The notes: generated by a model not told the origin, from the letters alone. DNA of 64,000 nt from Pseudomonas sp. R5(2019) (GCF_009905435.1 NZ_JAAAMT010000026.1:1-64000), one strand, 5' to 3'; shown: positions 26,741 through 35,491, numbered from the stretch's first letter. A program made the numbers and translations.

Positions 26741-27586
26741 TCAGCGCGGCAGCTTGAGGTTGTTCCAGATCGCCAGGCTCGGTTCCGCCTGGTTCAAGGT
26801 GTAGAAATGCAGCCCCGGTGCGCCGCCTTGCAGCAGTTGCTCGCACATTTCGGTAATGACGTGCTCACCAAAGGCCTGGATGCTCTTCACGTCATCGCCG
26901 TAGGCTTCCAGCTGCTTGCGGATCCAGCGCGGGATTTCCGCACCGCAGGCATCGGAGAAGCGGGCCAGCTTGCTGTAGTTGGTGATCGGCATGATCCCCG
27001 GTACAACCGGAATATCAATACCCAGCTTCTGCACGCGCTCCAGGAAGTAGAAATAGCTGTCGGCGTTGAAGAAGTACTGGGTGATCGCGCTGTTGGCGCC
27101 AGCCTGGGCCTTGCGGACGAAATTGTTGATGTCGTCTTCGAAGTTGCGGGCCTGGGGGTGCATTTCCGGGTAGGCAGCCACTTCGATATGGAAGTGATCG
27201 CCGGTCTCTTCACGAATGAAGCTGACCAGGTCGTTGGCGTGGCGCAGCTCGCCGCTGGCTATGCCCATGCCCGACGGCAAGTCGCCGCGCAGGGCAACGA
27301 TGCGGCGGATGCCGGCAGCCTTGTACTCGGCCAGCAGGGCGCGCAGGTCGGCCTTGCTGTCACCCACGCACGACAAGTGCGGAGCAGCCGGGATTTTCAC
27401 TTCGCTCTCCAGCTGCAGCACGGTGTTGAGCGTGCGGTCGCGGGTCGAACCACCGGCACCGTAGGTGCAGGAGAAGAAGTCGGGGTTGTAGCTGGCCAGC
27501 TGGCGGGCAGTGGCGAGCAGTTTTTCGTGGCCAGCGTCGGTCTTGGTTGGGAAGAACTCGAAGCTGTAGCGACGTTCTTGAGACAT
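26741..27586 (-). CDS. metF: 5,10-Methylenetetrahydrofolate reductase
   Basis: A 281-residue FAD enzyme that reduces methylene-THF to methyl-THF, the methyl donor for methionine synthesis. Motifs match the family: FEFFPTKTDAG near the N-terminus with the catalytic Glu, FSCTYGAGGSTRDRT, HLSCVGDS, ALRGDLP, and ITQYFFNADSYFYF. It follows ahcY on the same strand. The 299-base gap is filled by a nested palindrome, and both genes belong to the methyl cycle. Whether metF is co-transcribed with ahcY under the SAH riboswitch or has its own promoter is unclear. Confidence 0.97.
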   Translation of the reverse strand: MSQERRYSFEFFPTKTDAGHEKLLATARQLASYNPDFFSCTYGAGGSTRDRTLNTVLQLESEVKIPAAPHLSCVGDSKADLRALLAEYKAAGIRRIVALRGDLPSGMGIASGELRHANDLVSFIREETGDHFHIEVAAYPEMHPQARNFEDDINNFVRKAQAGANSAITQYFFNADSYFYFLERVQKLGIDIPVVPGIMPITNYSKLARFSDACGAEIPRWIRKQLEAYGDDVKSIQAFGEHVITEMCEQLLQGGAPGLHFYTLNQAEPSLAIWNNLKLPR

Positions 27587-27631
27587 GGTCGTATCCTTGG
27601 AAGCTCAAAGGCCGAATGCTTGCTTTTGTGT

Positions 27632-27870
27632 GTAGGAAGCACGGCTTGCCGGCGATGGGGTCGACGCAGACCCTGGGGCCGCTGCGCGCCCCATCGCGGG
27701 CAAGCCCCAATGCCGGTCAGTTAAGCACAGACTCTGTGGGAGCGGATTTATCCGCGAATCCATTCACCGCGGTTTTTCTGGCATTGCGCGGTGCCTTCAT
27801 TCGCGGATAAATCCGCTCCCACATGGATCTCGCCTTAACTGACCGGCATTGGGGCAAGCCTTGCTCCTAC
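27632..27870. repeat. Nested REP palindromes between ahcY and metF
   Basis: Three layers are visible. A 'gcttgcc ... ggcaagc' REP pair occupies 27632-27705. A perfect 21-base inverted repeat lies at 27704-27724 and 27835-27855 (begins gccccaatgccggtcag). It encloses a complete 'gcggataaatccgc' REP pair with arms 27736-27759 and 27799-27822. A half-element ending in cttgctcctac closes it at 27855-27870. The order suggests one REP unit sits inside another. Confidence 0.9.
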
Positions 27871-27885
27871 ACAGAAAGCAACCGA

Positions 27886-29295
27886 TCAGTAGCGGTAGGC
27901 GTTCGGCTTGAACGGGCCTTCCACGGTCACGCCGATGTACTCGGCCTGTTTCGGGGTCAGCTGAGTGACCACGCCGCCGAAGCCGCGGACCATTTCCAGG
28001 GCCACTTCTTCGTCCAGCTTCTTGGGCAGCACTTCTACGGTCAGGCGCTCGGCCTTGTCGGCAGCCGACAGGTCGGCGTACTTCTGGGCGAACAGGTGGA
28101 TCTGCGCCAGCACCTGGTTGGCGAAGGAGCCGTCCATGATCCGGCTCGGGTGGCCAGTGGCGTTGCCCAGGTTGACCAGACGGCCTTCGGCCAGCAGGAT
28201 CAGGTAGTCGTCGTTGTGCGGGTCGAAATCGCCAGCGCCGGTGCGGTGGATCTTGTGGACCTGCGGCTTGACCTCTTCCCATGCCCAGTTCTTGCGCATG
28301 AAAGCGGTGTCGATTTCGTTGTCGAAGTGGCCGATGTTGCAGACAACGGCACGCTTCTTCAGCGCTTTGAGCATGTTGGCGTCGCAGACGTTGACGTTAC
28401 CGGTGGTGGTGACGATCAGGTCGATCTTGCCCAGCAGGGCCGCGTCGATGCTGGCTTCGGTGCCGTCGTTGATGCCGCCCTTGAAAGGCGAAACCACTTC
28501 GAAACCGTCCATGCAAGCCTGCATGGCGCAGATCGGGTCAACTTCGGTGACCTTGACGATCATGCCTTCCTGGCGCAGGGACTGGGCCGAGCCCTTGCCC
28601 ACGTCACCGTAGCCGATAACCAGCGCTTGCTTGCCGGACAGCAGGTGGTCGGTACCACGCTTGATGGCATCGTTCAGGCTGTGACGGCAACCGTACTTGT
28701 TGTCGTTCTTGCTCTTGGTCACCGAGTCGTTGACGTTGATGGCCGGGATTTTCAGCTCACCCTTGGCCAGCATGTCCAGCAGGCGGTGCACGCCAGTGGT
28801 GGTTTCTTCGGTCACGCCGTGGATCTTTTCCAGCATGGCCGGGTATTTCTTGTGCAGGATTTCGGTCAGGTCACCGCCGTCGTCCAGCACCATGTTGGCG
28901 TCCCATGGCTGACCGTCCTTGAGGATGGTCTGCTCGATGCACCACTCGTACTCTTCTTCGGTCTCGCCTTTCCAGGCAAACACAGGGATGCCGGCAGCAG
29001 CGATGGCGGCAGCGGCCTGGTCCTGGGTGGAGAAAATGTTGCAGGACGACCAGCGCACTTCGGCACCCAGGGCAACCAGGGTTTCGATCAGCACGGCGGT
29101 CTGAATGGTCATGTGGATGCAGCCAAGGATCTTCGCGCCCTTGAGCGGTTGCTCACCTGCGTATTTGCGGCGCAGGCCCATCAGCGCAGGCATTTCCGAT
29201 TCGGCGATGATGGTTTCGCGACGGCCCCAGGCGGCCAGGGACATGTCGGCGACTTTGTAATCGGTAAAACCTGCAGGCGTGTTTACAGCGCTCAT
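27886..29295 (-). CDS. ahcY: S-adenosylhomocysteinase
   Basis: A 469-residue NAD-dependent enzyme that splits S-adenosylhomocysteine into homocysteine and adenosine, clearing the product inhibitor of methyltransferases. The start at 29295 gives MSAVNTPAGFTDYKVADMSL and has a ggagg ribosome site 8 bases upstream. Family motifs include LGCIHMTIQTAVLIETL, SSCNIFSTQDQAAAAI, VIGYGDVGKGSA (NAD fold) and the C-terminal PKQAEYIGVTVEGPFKPNAYRY. A SAH riboswitch in its leader (29324-29421) is the regulatory element. metF lies downstream. Confidence 0.98.
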   Translation of the reverse strand: MSAVNTPAGFTDYKVADMSLAAWGRRETIIAESEMPALMGLRRKYAGEQPLKGAKILGCIHMTIQTAVLIETLVALGAEVRWSSCNIFSTQDQAAAAIAAAGIPVFAWKGETEEEYEWCIEQTILKDGQPWDANMVLDDGGDLTEILHKKYPAMLEKIHGVTEETTTGVHRLLDMLAKGELKIPAINVNDSVTKSKNDNKYGCRHSLNDAIKRGTDHLLSGKQALVIGYGDVGKGSAQSLRQEGMIVKVTEVDPICAMQACMDGFEVVSPFKGGINDGTEASIDAALLGKIDLIVTTTGNVNVCDANMLKALKKRAVVCNIGHFDNEIDTAFMRKNWAWEEVKPQVHKIHRTGAGDFDPHNDDYLILLAEGRLVNLGNATGHPSRIMDGSFANQVLAQIHLFAQKYADLSAADKAERLTVEVLPKKLDEEVALEMVRGFGGVVTQLTPKQAEYIGVTVEGPFKPNAYRY

Positions 29296-29305
29296 GAAGA
29301 GCCTC

Positions 29306-29324
29306 CATTCGTAGTGTGCGAATG
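29306..29324 (-). other. Stem-loop before the ahcY ribosome site
   Basis: A 7-bp inverted repeat (cattcgt / gcgaatg, with one mismatch) lies directly between the riboswitch pseudoknot strand and the ggagg site of ahcY. It could be part of the expression platform that exposes or hides the ribosome site. No T-run is present, so control at translation initiation is more likely than termination. Confidence 0.45.
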
Positions 29325-29421
29325 GGCGCCGTTGTGCGTTTGAGGCCCGCCAGGCAAGCCTGAGCGGACAACGCCCCATCCGAGCCTGACAGGTCTGACC
29401 TGCTGCAGCGCCCCTCGGACA
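29324..29421 (-). promoter_or_regulatory. SAH riboswitch in the ahcY leader
   Basis: Read on the minus strand, the leader opens with gtccgaggggcgctgcagca, closely matching the 5' conserved core of the SAH riboswitch class. P1 forms between gtccgag (29420-29414) and ctcggat (29384-29378). P2 is caggt-cag-acctg. P4 is an extended stem closed by cgttgt and acaacg around ccgctcaggc / gcctggcgg. The 3' strand gcgccc (about 29329-29324) can pair with gggcgc inside P1-P2 to form the diagnostic pseudoknot. SAH riboswitches are established upstream of ahcY in pseudomonads and switch expression on when SAH rises. The gene start lies 29 bases downstream. Confidence 0.93.
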
Positions 29422-29578
29422 GGTGGCGGGAACGGTATCAAGTGGTGATGACCGTTTTGAAACGGTGCCGATTATAGCCGCGCCTGCGTTTTCAGACCAT
29501 AGTCGATGACCAATGGAGCGATAGCCCAACGTCTGCCATTATTCAGGGCATCAATGGTAAAGCTGGTCAGGAGTGAAC

Positions 29579-29974
29579 ATGAATTTTCATACCCGAAAAT
29601 GGGTCAAGCCTGAAGACCTTAACCCCAACGGCACGCTGTTCGGCGGCAGCCTGCTGCGCTGGATCGATGAAGAAGCGGCCATCTATGCCATTGTTCAGTT
29701 GGGCAACCAGCGGGTGGTGACCAAGTACATCTCGGAAATCAACTTCGTCAGCGCCTCGCGCCAGGGTGACATCATCGAGCTGGGCATCACCGCCACCGAA
29801 TTCGGCCGCACATCGATCACTCTGATGTGCGAAGTGCGCAACAAGATCACCCGCAAGAGCATCCTTACCGTCGACAAAATGGTGTTTGTGAACCTCGGTG
29901 AGGATGGCTTGCCGGCCCCTCATGGTCGAACTGAAATCAAGTACATCAAGGACCAGTTCGACATCGAAGCTTGA
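29579..29974 (+). CDS. Acyl-CoA thioesterase, YciA-like hotdog protein
   Basis: A 131-residue single hotdog-domain protein. The ATG at 29579 is favoured over an in-frame GTG six bases earlier because aggag lies five bases upstream of it. Family features: NPNGTLFGGSLLRWIDEEAA (the hotdog helix with the catalytic-type Asp in WIDE), VTKYISEINFVSASRQGDII and FGRTSITLMCEVRN. It probably hydrolyses short or medium acyl-CoAs in the cytoplasm. It is a single gene, divergent from ahcY across the riboswitch leader. Confidence 0.9.
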   Translation: MNFHTRKWVKPEDLNPNGTLFGGSLLRWIDEEAAIYAIVQLGNQRVVTKYISEINFVSASRQGDIIELGITATEFGRTSITLMCEVRNKITRKSILTVDKMVFVNLGEDGLPAPHGRTEIKYIKDQFDIEA

Positions 29975-30117
29975 TGTCAGGCGGGTTCTGAAACACCGCG
30001 CACCCGTCGGCCAATGCGATGCGCCCAAGTCCACGTCGTTGCAGCCAGCAGCAAAAAAGATCGGTAGAGTTCGAAACCCCTTGATGGCTTTTGACCGATT
30101 TCACTAAGGATTGTGGC

Positions 30118-30951
30118 GTGGAAGCAACCGGGCTTGTGCTGGTCGCGGCACTTTTGCATGCGACCTGGAATACCCTGATCAAATTCAGCGCCGAGCGCCT
30201 GCTGGTGATCGCCAGCATGGACGCGGTGGCGCTGCTGTTTGCGGTCTGCATGGTGGCCTTTGTTCAGGTGCCACCGCAGGAAATCTGGCCGTGGATGCTG
30301 GCCTCGACGGCGTTCGAATTACTGTATCGCTACTTGCTGATCCAGGCGTATCGGGTCGGTGACCTTGGGCTGGTCTATCCCTTGATGCGCGGGCTGTCGC
30401 CGTTGGTGGTGCTGGCGCTGACGCTGATTTTTGCCGGCGAAGTGCTCACCACTACGCAGATCATCGGCATTCTGTTGATCCCGTTCGGCATGCTTTGCCT
30501 GCTCTGGCAGGGCGGAGGCGGTGATCGCTTGCCCTGGTCGATGCTACCGGTGGTGGCGCTGATCGGCCTGTGCATCGGCTGTTACACCTGGCTCGATGGC
30601 CAGGCCATCCGGCGCTGGTCGCAGCCGCTGGATTACCTGGTCTGGCTGACCCTGATCAGCGCCTGGCCTTACCCGCTGCTGGCGGTGGTCGCGCGGCGCA
30701 ATCCGTTCGTTTTGTTCTGGAAAACCCAGTGGCGTCTGGGGCTCGGCGTCGGCTTTTGCGTGCTGTTCAGCTATGCGCTGGTGCTGTGGGCCATGCAGCT
30801 GGGCTCGGTCGCAGAAGCGGCGGCATTGCGCGAGGTCAGCGTGATTCTGGTGGTGCTGATGGGCATGCGCTACCTCAAAGAACCCTTTGGCCGGCCACGG
30901 CTCCTGGCGTGTGGTTTGGTGCTGGTCGGCATGCTGATCATGAAGCTTTAA
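30118..30951 (+). CDS. EamA/DMT-family transporter
   Basis: A 277-residue polytopic inner-membrane protein with about ten hydrophobic helices in two EamA halves (repeats near residues 5-135 and 145-275). Motifs include LLHATWNTLIKF in helix 1, and YPLMRGLSPLVVLALTLIFAGE and LREVSVILVVLMGMRYLKEPFG at the matching positions of each half. The start is taken as GTG 30118 because aagga lies seven bases upstream. A TTG 27 bases earlier has no ribosome site. The substrate is unknown; relatives export amino acids or metabolites. The MAPEG gene follows 27 bases later, suggesting a two-gene unit. Confidence 0.88.
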   Translation: MEATGLVLVAALLHATWNTLIKFSAERLLVIASMDAVALLFAVCMVAFVQVPPQEIWPWMLASTAFELLYRYLLIQAYRVGDLGLVYPLMRGLSPLVVLALTLIFAGEVLTTTQIIGILLIPFGMLCLLWQGGGGDRLPWSMLPVVALIGLCIGCYTWLDGQAIRRWSQPLDYLVWLTLISAWPYPLLAVVARRNPFVLFWKTQWRLGLGVGFCVLFSYALVLWAMQLGSVAEAAALREVSVILVVLMGMRYLKEPFGRPRLLACGLVLVGMLIMKL

Positions 30952-30978
30952 CCCCCCAATCGAAAAAGGAATCTTCTG

Positions 30979-31362
30979 ATGACCGTTGCCTTCTGGTGTG
31001 TGCTGATCGCTCTGTTTCTGCCCTATGTGTGCGCCCTGACCGCCAAGCTTGGCGGTGGGTTCGGCCTGCGCCAGAACCACGACCCGCGCACCTTTCTGGA
31101 AGGACTACAGGGTTTTCCCAAGCGTGCCCACGCGGCGCAGCTGAACAGCTTCGAAATCCTCCCGGCGTTCATCGCGGCGGTGATCATTGCCGATATCCTC
31201 GGCAATGCCGAACAGGTGACTCAGGATGTGCTGGCGGTAATGTTTATCACCAGCCGCCTGCTGTACATCATCTGCTACCTGGCTGATTGGGCGACGTTGC
31301 GCTCGTTGGTGTGGTTTGTGGGGTTGGGGTTGATTGTCAGTTTTTTCGTCGTCTCGATCTGA
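30979..31362 (+). CDS. MAPEG-family membrane protein
   Basis: A 127-residue protein with about four membrane helices, of the MAPEG superfamily (relatives include microsomal glutathione transferases). It shows the family segment LNSFEILPAFIAAVIIADILG, preceded by the basic NHDPRTFLEGLQGFPKRAHAAQ loop, and a C-terminal YIICYLADWATLRSLVWFVG. An aaaagga site precedes the ATG. It follows the EamA gene closely. The enzymatic role in bacteria is unknown. Confidence 0.88.
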   Translation: MTVAFWCVLIALFLPYVCALTAKLGGGFGLRQNHDPRTFLEGLQGFPKRAHAAQLNSFEILPAFIAAVIIADILGNAEQVTQDVLAVMFITSRLLYIICYLADWATLRSLVWFVGLGLIVSFFVVSI

Positions 31363-31398
31363 CGGCCGCGCATTCAACCCCGATACACCACAAACCAG

Positions 31399-31433
31399 TC
31401 CCCTCTCCCTGAGGGAAAGGGTTAGGGTGAGGG
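31399..31433. repeat. Short dispersed repeat between convergent genes
   Basis: The segment starting ccctctccctgagggaaagg and ending ggtgaggg resembles a widely dispersed pseudomonad intergenic repeat. It contains a small stem (ctccct / agggaa-like). It lies between the MAPEG gene and mltA, whose 3' ends face each other. Confidence 0.5.
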
Positions 31434-31451
31434 CAGGTCGCAGCGGCTCAC

Positions 31452-32609
31452 TCAGGGATTGGCCGCCACCTGCGCCACCTGCGGCAACGCTGCACCTTTG
31501 GGCCACAGCATCCAGATCTGCCCCTGCTGCTTCATGTTGCCCGCCAATTCGCCAGCGGCGTGGCCGGTGCCCCAGAACAGGTCCGCACGCACTTCGCCGG
31601 TGATGGCGCCGCCGGTGTCCTGAGCCGCCACCGGGCGAACCAGGCTGCTGCCGTCAGGCCGGGTGGTGGATAGCCACAACAGGCTGCCCAGTGGGATCAC
31701 CTTGCGATCGATCGCCACGCTGTAACCGGCGGTCAGCGGCACGTTCAACGAACCGCGCGGGCCTTCGTTGCTGTCCGGGCGGGTGCTGAAAAATACGTAG
31801 CTCGGGTTGCTGGCCAGCAGCTCCGGAACCCGGCTCGGGTTGGCGGTCGCCCAGTCATGGATCTTGCCCATGGTCACTTCTTCTTTCTTCAACTGCCCTT
31901 GCTCCACCAGCCAGCGGCCGATCGGGCGGTAGGGGTGGCCGTTCTGGTCGGCATAGCCGATGCGCAACTGGCGGCCGCTGTCGAGCTGGATGCGGCCCGA
32001 GCCCTGGATTTGCAGGAATTGCAGGTCCATCGGGTCGGTCAACCAGGCCAGTACCGGCGCCTTCACACCGTTGCTGTTGATGGCGGCTGCGTCGTCGTAA
32101 GGCTTGAGCGTGCGGCCTTCGAGCCGACCACGCAGGCGCTTGCCCTTGAGTTCCGGATAAACGCTGTCGAGGGCGACCACCACCAGGTCGTCCGGCACGC
32201 CGTAGACCGGCACCGACGCCTCGGTTGTGGCGCTCAAACTGCCCTTGTAGACCGGCTCGTAGTAACCCGTGATCAAGCCGTTGGCGTTGCCTTCGGCCGA
32301 TTGCAGGCCGTAGACCTGAAGTTGCGATTTGAGGAAGTCGCGAATCGCCGCCGGTGTTTCCGGCACGCCCGCCGCCGCGCTGCAGGGCGCGGCCCAGATC
32401 GGGTCGCTCTTCAAGCGGGCACAGGCACTGCGCCAGGCGCCGAAGCCGGCCATCAGGTCGTTGTCGGCAACGGCTGGCAAATCTGCCCAGGCCCCTTGCT
32501 TGTAGGTGGCGATGGCGTGGGTGGCAGGTTTGTCATCGCCGCCATTGCAGCCAGCGAGCAAGGCGATGATCGGGGCAGCCCAGAGCAGGCGGCGCATCGG
32601 GGTATTCAT
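31452..32609 (-). CDS. mltA: Membrane-bound lytic murein transglycosylase A
   Basis: A 385-residue outer-membrane lipoprotein that cleaves the MurNAc-GlcNAc bond of peptidoglycan with formation of 1,6-anhydroMurNAc. The signal peptide ends in a lipobox (ALLAG-Cys21). The MltA domain follows (LITGYYEPVYKGS; AVAPVLAWLTDPMDLQFLQIQGSG with the substrate-groove residues). The C-terminal 3D domain has the catalytic Asp in AAQDTGGAITGEVRADLFWGTG. The length fits the family. It is a single gene facing the MAPEG gene and divergent from the cytochrome c' gene. Confidence 0.95.
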   Translation of the reverse strand: MNTPMRRLLWAAPIIALLAGCNGGDDKPATHAIATYKQGAWADLPAVADNDLMAGFGAWRSACARLKSDPIWAAPCSAAAGVPETPAAIRDFLKSQLQVYGLQSAEGNANGLITGYYEPVYKGSLSATTEASVPVYGVPDDLVVVALDSVYPELKGKRLRGRLEGRTLKPYDDAAAINSNGVKAPVLAWLTDPMDLQFLQIQGSGRIQLDSGRQLRIGYADQNGHPYRPIGRWLVEQGQLKKEEVTMGKIHDWATANPSRVPELLASNPSYVFFSTRPDSNEGPRGSLNVPLTAGYSVAIDRKVIPLGSLLWLSTTRPDGSSLVRPVAAQDTGGAITGEVRADLFWGTGHAAGELAGNMKQQGQIWMLWPKGAALPQVAQVAANP

Positions 32610-32732
32610 GGGCGTGGTTCCTCGCCGGGCTGGCGGCTGTCTACCGCGTGCAGCCCTTGATATTAATAAGGCTATTGGTCTTTAGGGGTGACACGGGGAT
32701 ACTGGCGGCCGATTCATGAAACAGACGCCATC

Positions 32733-33182
32733 ATGACCTTGAAAAGACTTTCCATCCTTTTGCTGGCCTGCCTGACCCTCACCGCCTGCGGCGGAGTCGA
32801 TCCCAATTCGCCGCTGGGGCAACGCAAGGCCATCTTCAAGCAGATGCTCAAGACCAGCGAAGACCTGGGTGGCATGCTGCGTGGGCGGCTGGCCTTCGAC
32901 GGGCAGACATTCGCCGATGGCGCGGTCAAGCTGGACAGTTTGTCTCGCGAGCCGTGGAAGCATTTCCCGCAGGTGCAAGAGGCCGATCATACCAGTGCCA
33001 AGGCCGACGTCTGGCAGAAGCAGGCGCGCTTTCAAGCACTGGCCCAGGCGCTGGAGTCGACCACCGGTGAGTTGGTGATTGCGTCCCGCGGCCAGCCGCT
33101 CAAGGCCAGCGCGCTGGCGGCGCCCATGCAGAAGGTCGAAGACAGCTGCAAGGCCTGCCACCAGGAGTTTCGCGACCATTGA
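32733..33182 (+). CDS. Cytochrome c'-type lipoprotein
   Basis: A 149-residue exported protein. The start at 32733 opens a short signal sequence ending in a lipobox-like LTLTAC-Cys19. The C-terminal heme site Cys139-Lys-Ala-Cys142-His143 (CKACH) in the last helix is characteristic of cytochrome c' (class II). The preceding helices fit the four-helix bundle (RQALFKQMLK-like RKAIFKQMLK, then ALAQALESTTGEL, then AAPMQKVEDSC). Such proteins bind NO or CO, or buffer redox stress. An acylated form would be membrane-anchored. It stands alone, divergent from mltA. Confidence 0.85.
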   Translation: MTLKRLSILLLACLTLTACGGVDPNSPLGQRKAIFKQMLKTSEDLGGMLRGRLAFDGQTFADGAVKLDSLSREPWKHFPQVQEADHTSAKADVWQKQARFQALAQALESTTGELVIASRGQPLKASALAAPMQKVEDSCKACHQEFRDH

Positions 33183-33194
33183 GCCAGCTACGGC

Positions 33195-33590
33195 TTACTT
33201 GTCCAGCTCGTCCAGTGCCTGTTGCAGCTCCTTGCGCGACTCGGCGAGTTTGTCCTTGCGCTTGTTGATCCTCTCGGCGTCGCCTTTTTTCATCGCCTTG
33301 TCCAGGTCCGCCTGACGCTTGCCGACTTCGTGGCGAGCCTCGAGCACCTTGTTTTCACGCTCCTTTTTCAGGGAGGCGTCAGTGCAGTTGGCGGTGACTT
33401 CGCTGAGGGCCTTCTCCAGGCCAGCCTGCTGTTCGCTGTTGCCGTGGGCACGCGCTTGCTCGAGTTGCGTGCTGATGGCCTGGCGCTTGGCGGCGCACCC
33501 GGTCAGGCCGGGTTGTTCTTCGGCGGCAGACACATGCATGGCCAGCAGCCCACAGGCGGCAATCAAGGCAAGGCGGGGAAACAGGGTCAT
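33195..33590 (-). CDS. DUF1090-family periplasmic protein
   Basis: A 131-residue exported protein with signal peptide MTLFPRLALIAACGLLAMHV ending at SAA. The mature chain is almost entirely charged helix (EQARAHGNSEQQAGLEKALSE, ADLDKAMKKGDAERINKRK, LAESRKELQQALDELDK) and has two Cys (CAAKR and NCTD) that could form a disulfide. This fits the DUF1090 (YqjC-like) family; no function is established. It converges with the cytochrome c' gene, with the stops 12 bases apart. Confidence 0.87.
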   Translation of the reverse strand: MTLFPRLALIAACGLLAMHVSAAEEQPGLTGCAAKRQAISTQLEQARAHGNSEQQAGLEKALSEVTANCTDASLKKERENKVLEARHEVGKRQADLDKAMKKGDAERINKRKDKLAESRKELQQALDELDK

Positions 33591-33708
33591 GGTGGCTCCA
33601 TACTGACAAGGCCACGCTCATGGGGGGGCGTGGCACTTGCGGTTGTTCATTCGGCCGCTCCTGCTGGATTGGCGTCTCTGGTGGAGATGGTGCCGGGATA
33701 ACGCAAAA

Positions 33709-35385
33709 TTAGAAACCCTCGATTTGGGCACGGCGTAATTGTTCGCTAAGCCGAATAACTTGAGGGTCGCGAAAAAATGCCACCAATTGTGTGGCGCGCC
33801 CCGGGCCTATACCTGGTTCAGCCTGCCACTGCAGCGGCGTACGCGCAGCCAGTGTAGACCACGAGTTACCGAGATCGAGCCCCCGTGGGGCCGGCACACC
33901 CAGCGCGGTCAGCCAACGCTGGAAAGGTTGTTGCCGAGTATTGCGAAACCCGTCTGCCAGCGTCGTACGGGTCAGCGCACCGATGCCGGGAATGTCTATC
34001 AGGTCATCGACTTCGAGCCTGACCCAATCAGCCAACCCTTTGATCCGGCCGCTGTCGATCAGGGTTTGCCAGGTGCCCGGCCCGACGTGGGGGATCGCCA
34101 GGCCCTGTTTGCCGCCCAGCCAGTTCAGGCGGGCGAGGAACTGGCCTTCGCACCCGGCGCTCGGTTCCCAGCAGCTCAAGGCATGGTAAGTGCCAGCCTG
34201 GGGCGGCTTGATCTCGGGCCGGGGTTCGCGGCGCTCGAGCACCGTATCCAGCCGTGGGATGGTGGCGCCGGCCAGGCTGATGCTGACTTGATCGCCCGGG
34301 CGGATATCCAGCTGTTGCCAGCGTTTAAGCGAACCGAGGCTGATCTGGCGAACCTGGCGGTCATCCAACTGTACCGGCTCCACGGTCAGCATCGGCGTGA
34401 TCCGACCGGTACGCCCGACATTGAACTGAACCTCGCGGACCCGTGTTTGCGCCTGCGCGAACGGGTACTTCCAGGCCGCGATCCAGTACGGCGCAGCGGC
34501 CCGCCAGCGCTCGGCGGGCGGACGACGGCTTTCGCGCAACACCACGCCGTCGGTGGCAAAGGGCAGGGGTGAGCGGTACCAGCGATCGCGCCACCTTGCC
34601 GCTTCAAACAGATCGTCGACCTTGATGCTGAACAGTACGGGTTCGACGAAGCCCAATTGCTCCATTCGTTGCAGGCGCTCGAGCTGGGTTTCAGGGCCCT
34701 GCGGCCAACCCCAGATGAACAGGCCCAGCGTCGCACCCTCGTCATTTGTCAGCTGTTTGCGCGCCATCAGTCCGGCTACTTTGCTGCGTGCATTGAGCCC
34801 GCCAGCCTCGGCCTGGACATGACTGTCCAGCTGCAAGTACAGCTCACCCTGCAGGACCAGATCGAGCGCTTGCGGCAGCTCTCGATTAACGCCTGAGAGG
34901 GTGGGGATGTGAGTGCTCCAGTCATGGCCGTGGCGACCATTGCCGCGGCTGATGAGTTGCGTCAGCCGGCCACTGCGATAAATCGCGGTGACGGCCACGC
35001 CATCGACCTTGGGCTGAATCCAGACCTCGCTACGATGACGCAGCCAGTCTTCGACGGCCTTGGCGTTTTCAAGCTTTTTCAAACCGGTGTGGGCGAAGGG
35101 GTGCGGGATAGGGCCAGCCGCTGTCTTCAGGGGTTCGGGCGGCACCTGGCCGGTATCCGGAAAGCAACGCAGCCAGGTGGTGAGTCGTGTGCGGTTCTGG
35201 TCGTAGAGCTCGTCGGGGATCAGCGAAATGCCAAGGCGATGGTAATGGTCGTCCCATTCGCTCAGGCGCTCGCTGAGCCGGGTGATTTCCTGCCGGGCCT
35301 GGGGTGCTGACCAGTTTGGGCAGTGAGCGGCCTGGGCGGTGAGTATCCAGCAGAGCAACAGCAGACCGATCCAGGGTCTTGGCAT
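33709..35385 (-). CDS. ligB: NAD-dependent DNA ligase LigB
   Basis: A 558-residue DNA ligase of the short LigB type. The start at 35385 gives MPRPWIGLLLLCWILTAQAA, an unexpectedly signal-like N-terminus seen in other LigB proteins. The adenylated lysine is Lys126 (IQPKVDGVAV). The OB-fold, the Cys zinc-type region (CWEPSAGCEGQFLARLNWLGGK) and helix-hairpin-helix repeats (IPGIGALTRTTLA; EPGIGPGRATQLVAFF) follow. It lacks the BRCT domain of LigA. Its role beside LigA is unclear. The gene is alone on the minus strand, with repeats upstream. Confidence 0.93.
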   Translation of the reverse strand: MPRPWIGLLLLCWILTAQAAHCPNWSAPQARQEITRLSERLSEWDDHYHRLGISLIPDELYDQNRTRLTTWLRCFPDTGQVPPEPLKTAAGPIPHPFAHTGLKKLENAKAVEDWLRHRSEVWIQPKVDGVAVTAIYRSGRLTQLISRGNGRHGHDWSTHIPTLSGVNRELPQALDLVLQGELYLQLDSHVQAEAGGLNARSKVAGLMARKQLTNDEGATLGLFIWGWPQGPETQLERLQRMEQLGFVEPVLFSIKVDDLFEAARWRDRWYRSPLPFATDGVVLRESRRPPAERWRAAAPYWIAAWKYPFAQAQTRVREVQFNVGRTGRITPMLTVEPVQLDDRQVRQISLGSLKRWQQLDIRPGDQVSISLAGATIPRLDTVLERREPRPEIKPPQAGTYHALSCWEPSAGCEGQFLARLNWLGGKQGLAIPHVGPGTWQTLIDSGRIKGLADWVRLEVDDLIDIPGIGALTRTTLADGFRNTRQQPFQRWLTALGVPAPRGLDLGNSWSTLAARTPLQWQAEPGIGPGRATQLVAFFRDPQVIRLSEQLRRAQIEGF

Positions 35386-35491
35386 GGCGAGTGTCCTTAC
35401 TCGACGAAGAGGGAACTCGTAGCCTAGAAATGGAAGCGCGATGGTGCGCTGGAACTTGGTGAGCAGATATGTATGCACACCCTCTCCCTCC

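Noticed and set aside
27632..27870. Possible CRISPR-like repeat cluster
   Set aside because: The repeats are inverted rather than direct, differ in family and are not evenly spaced; no cas gene is present.
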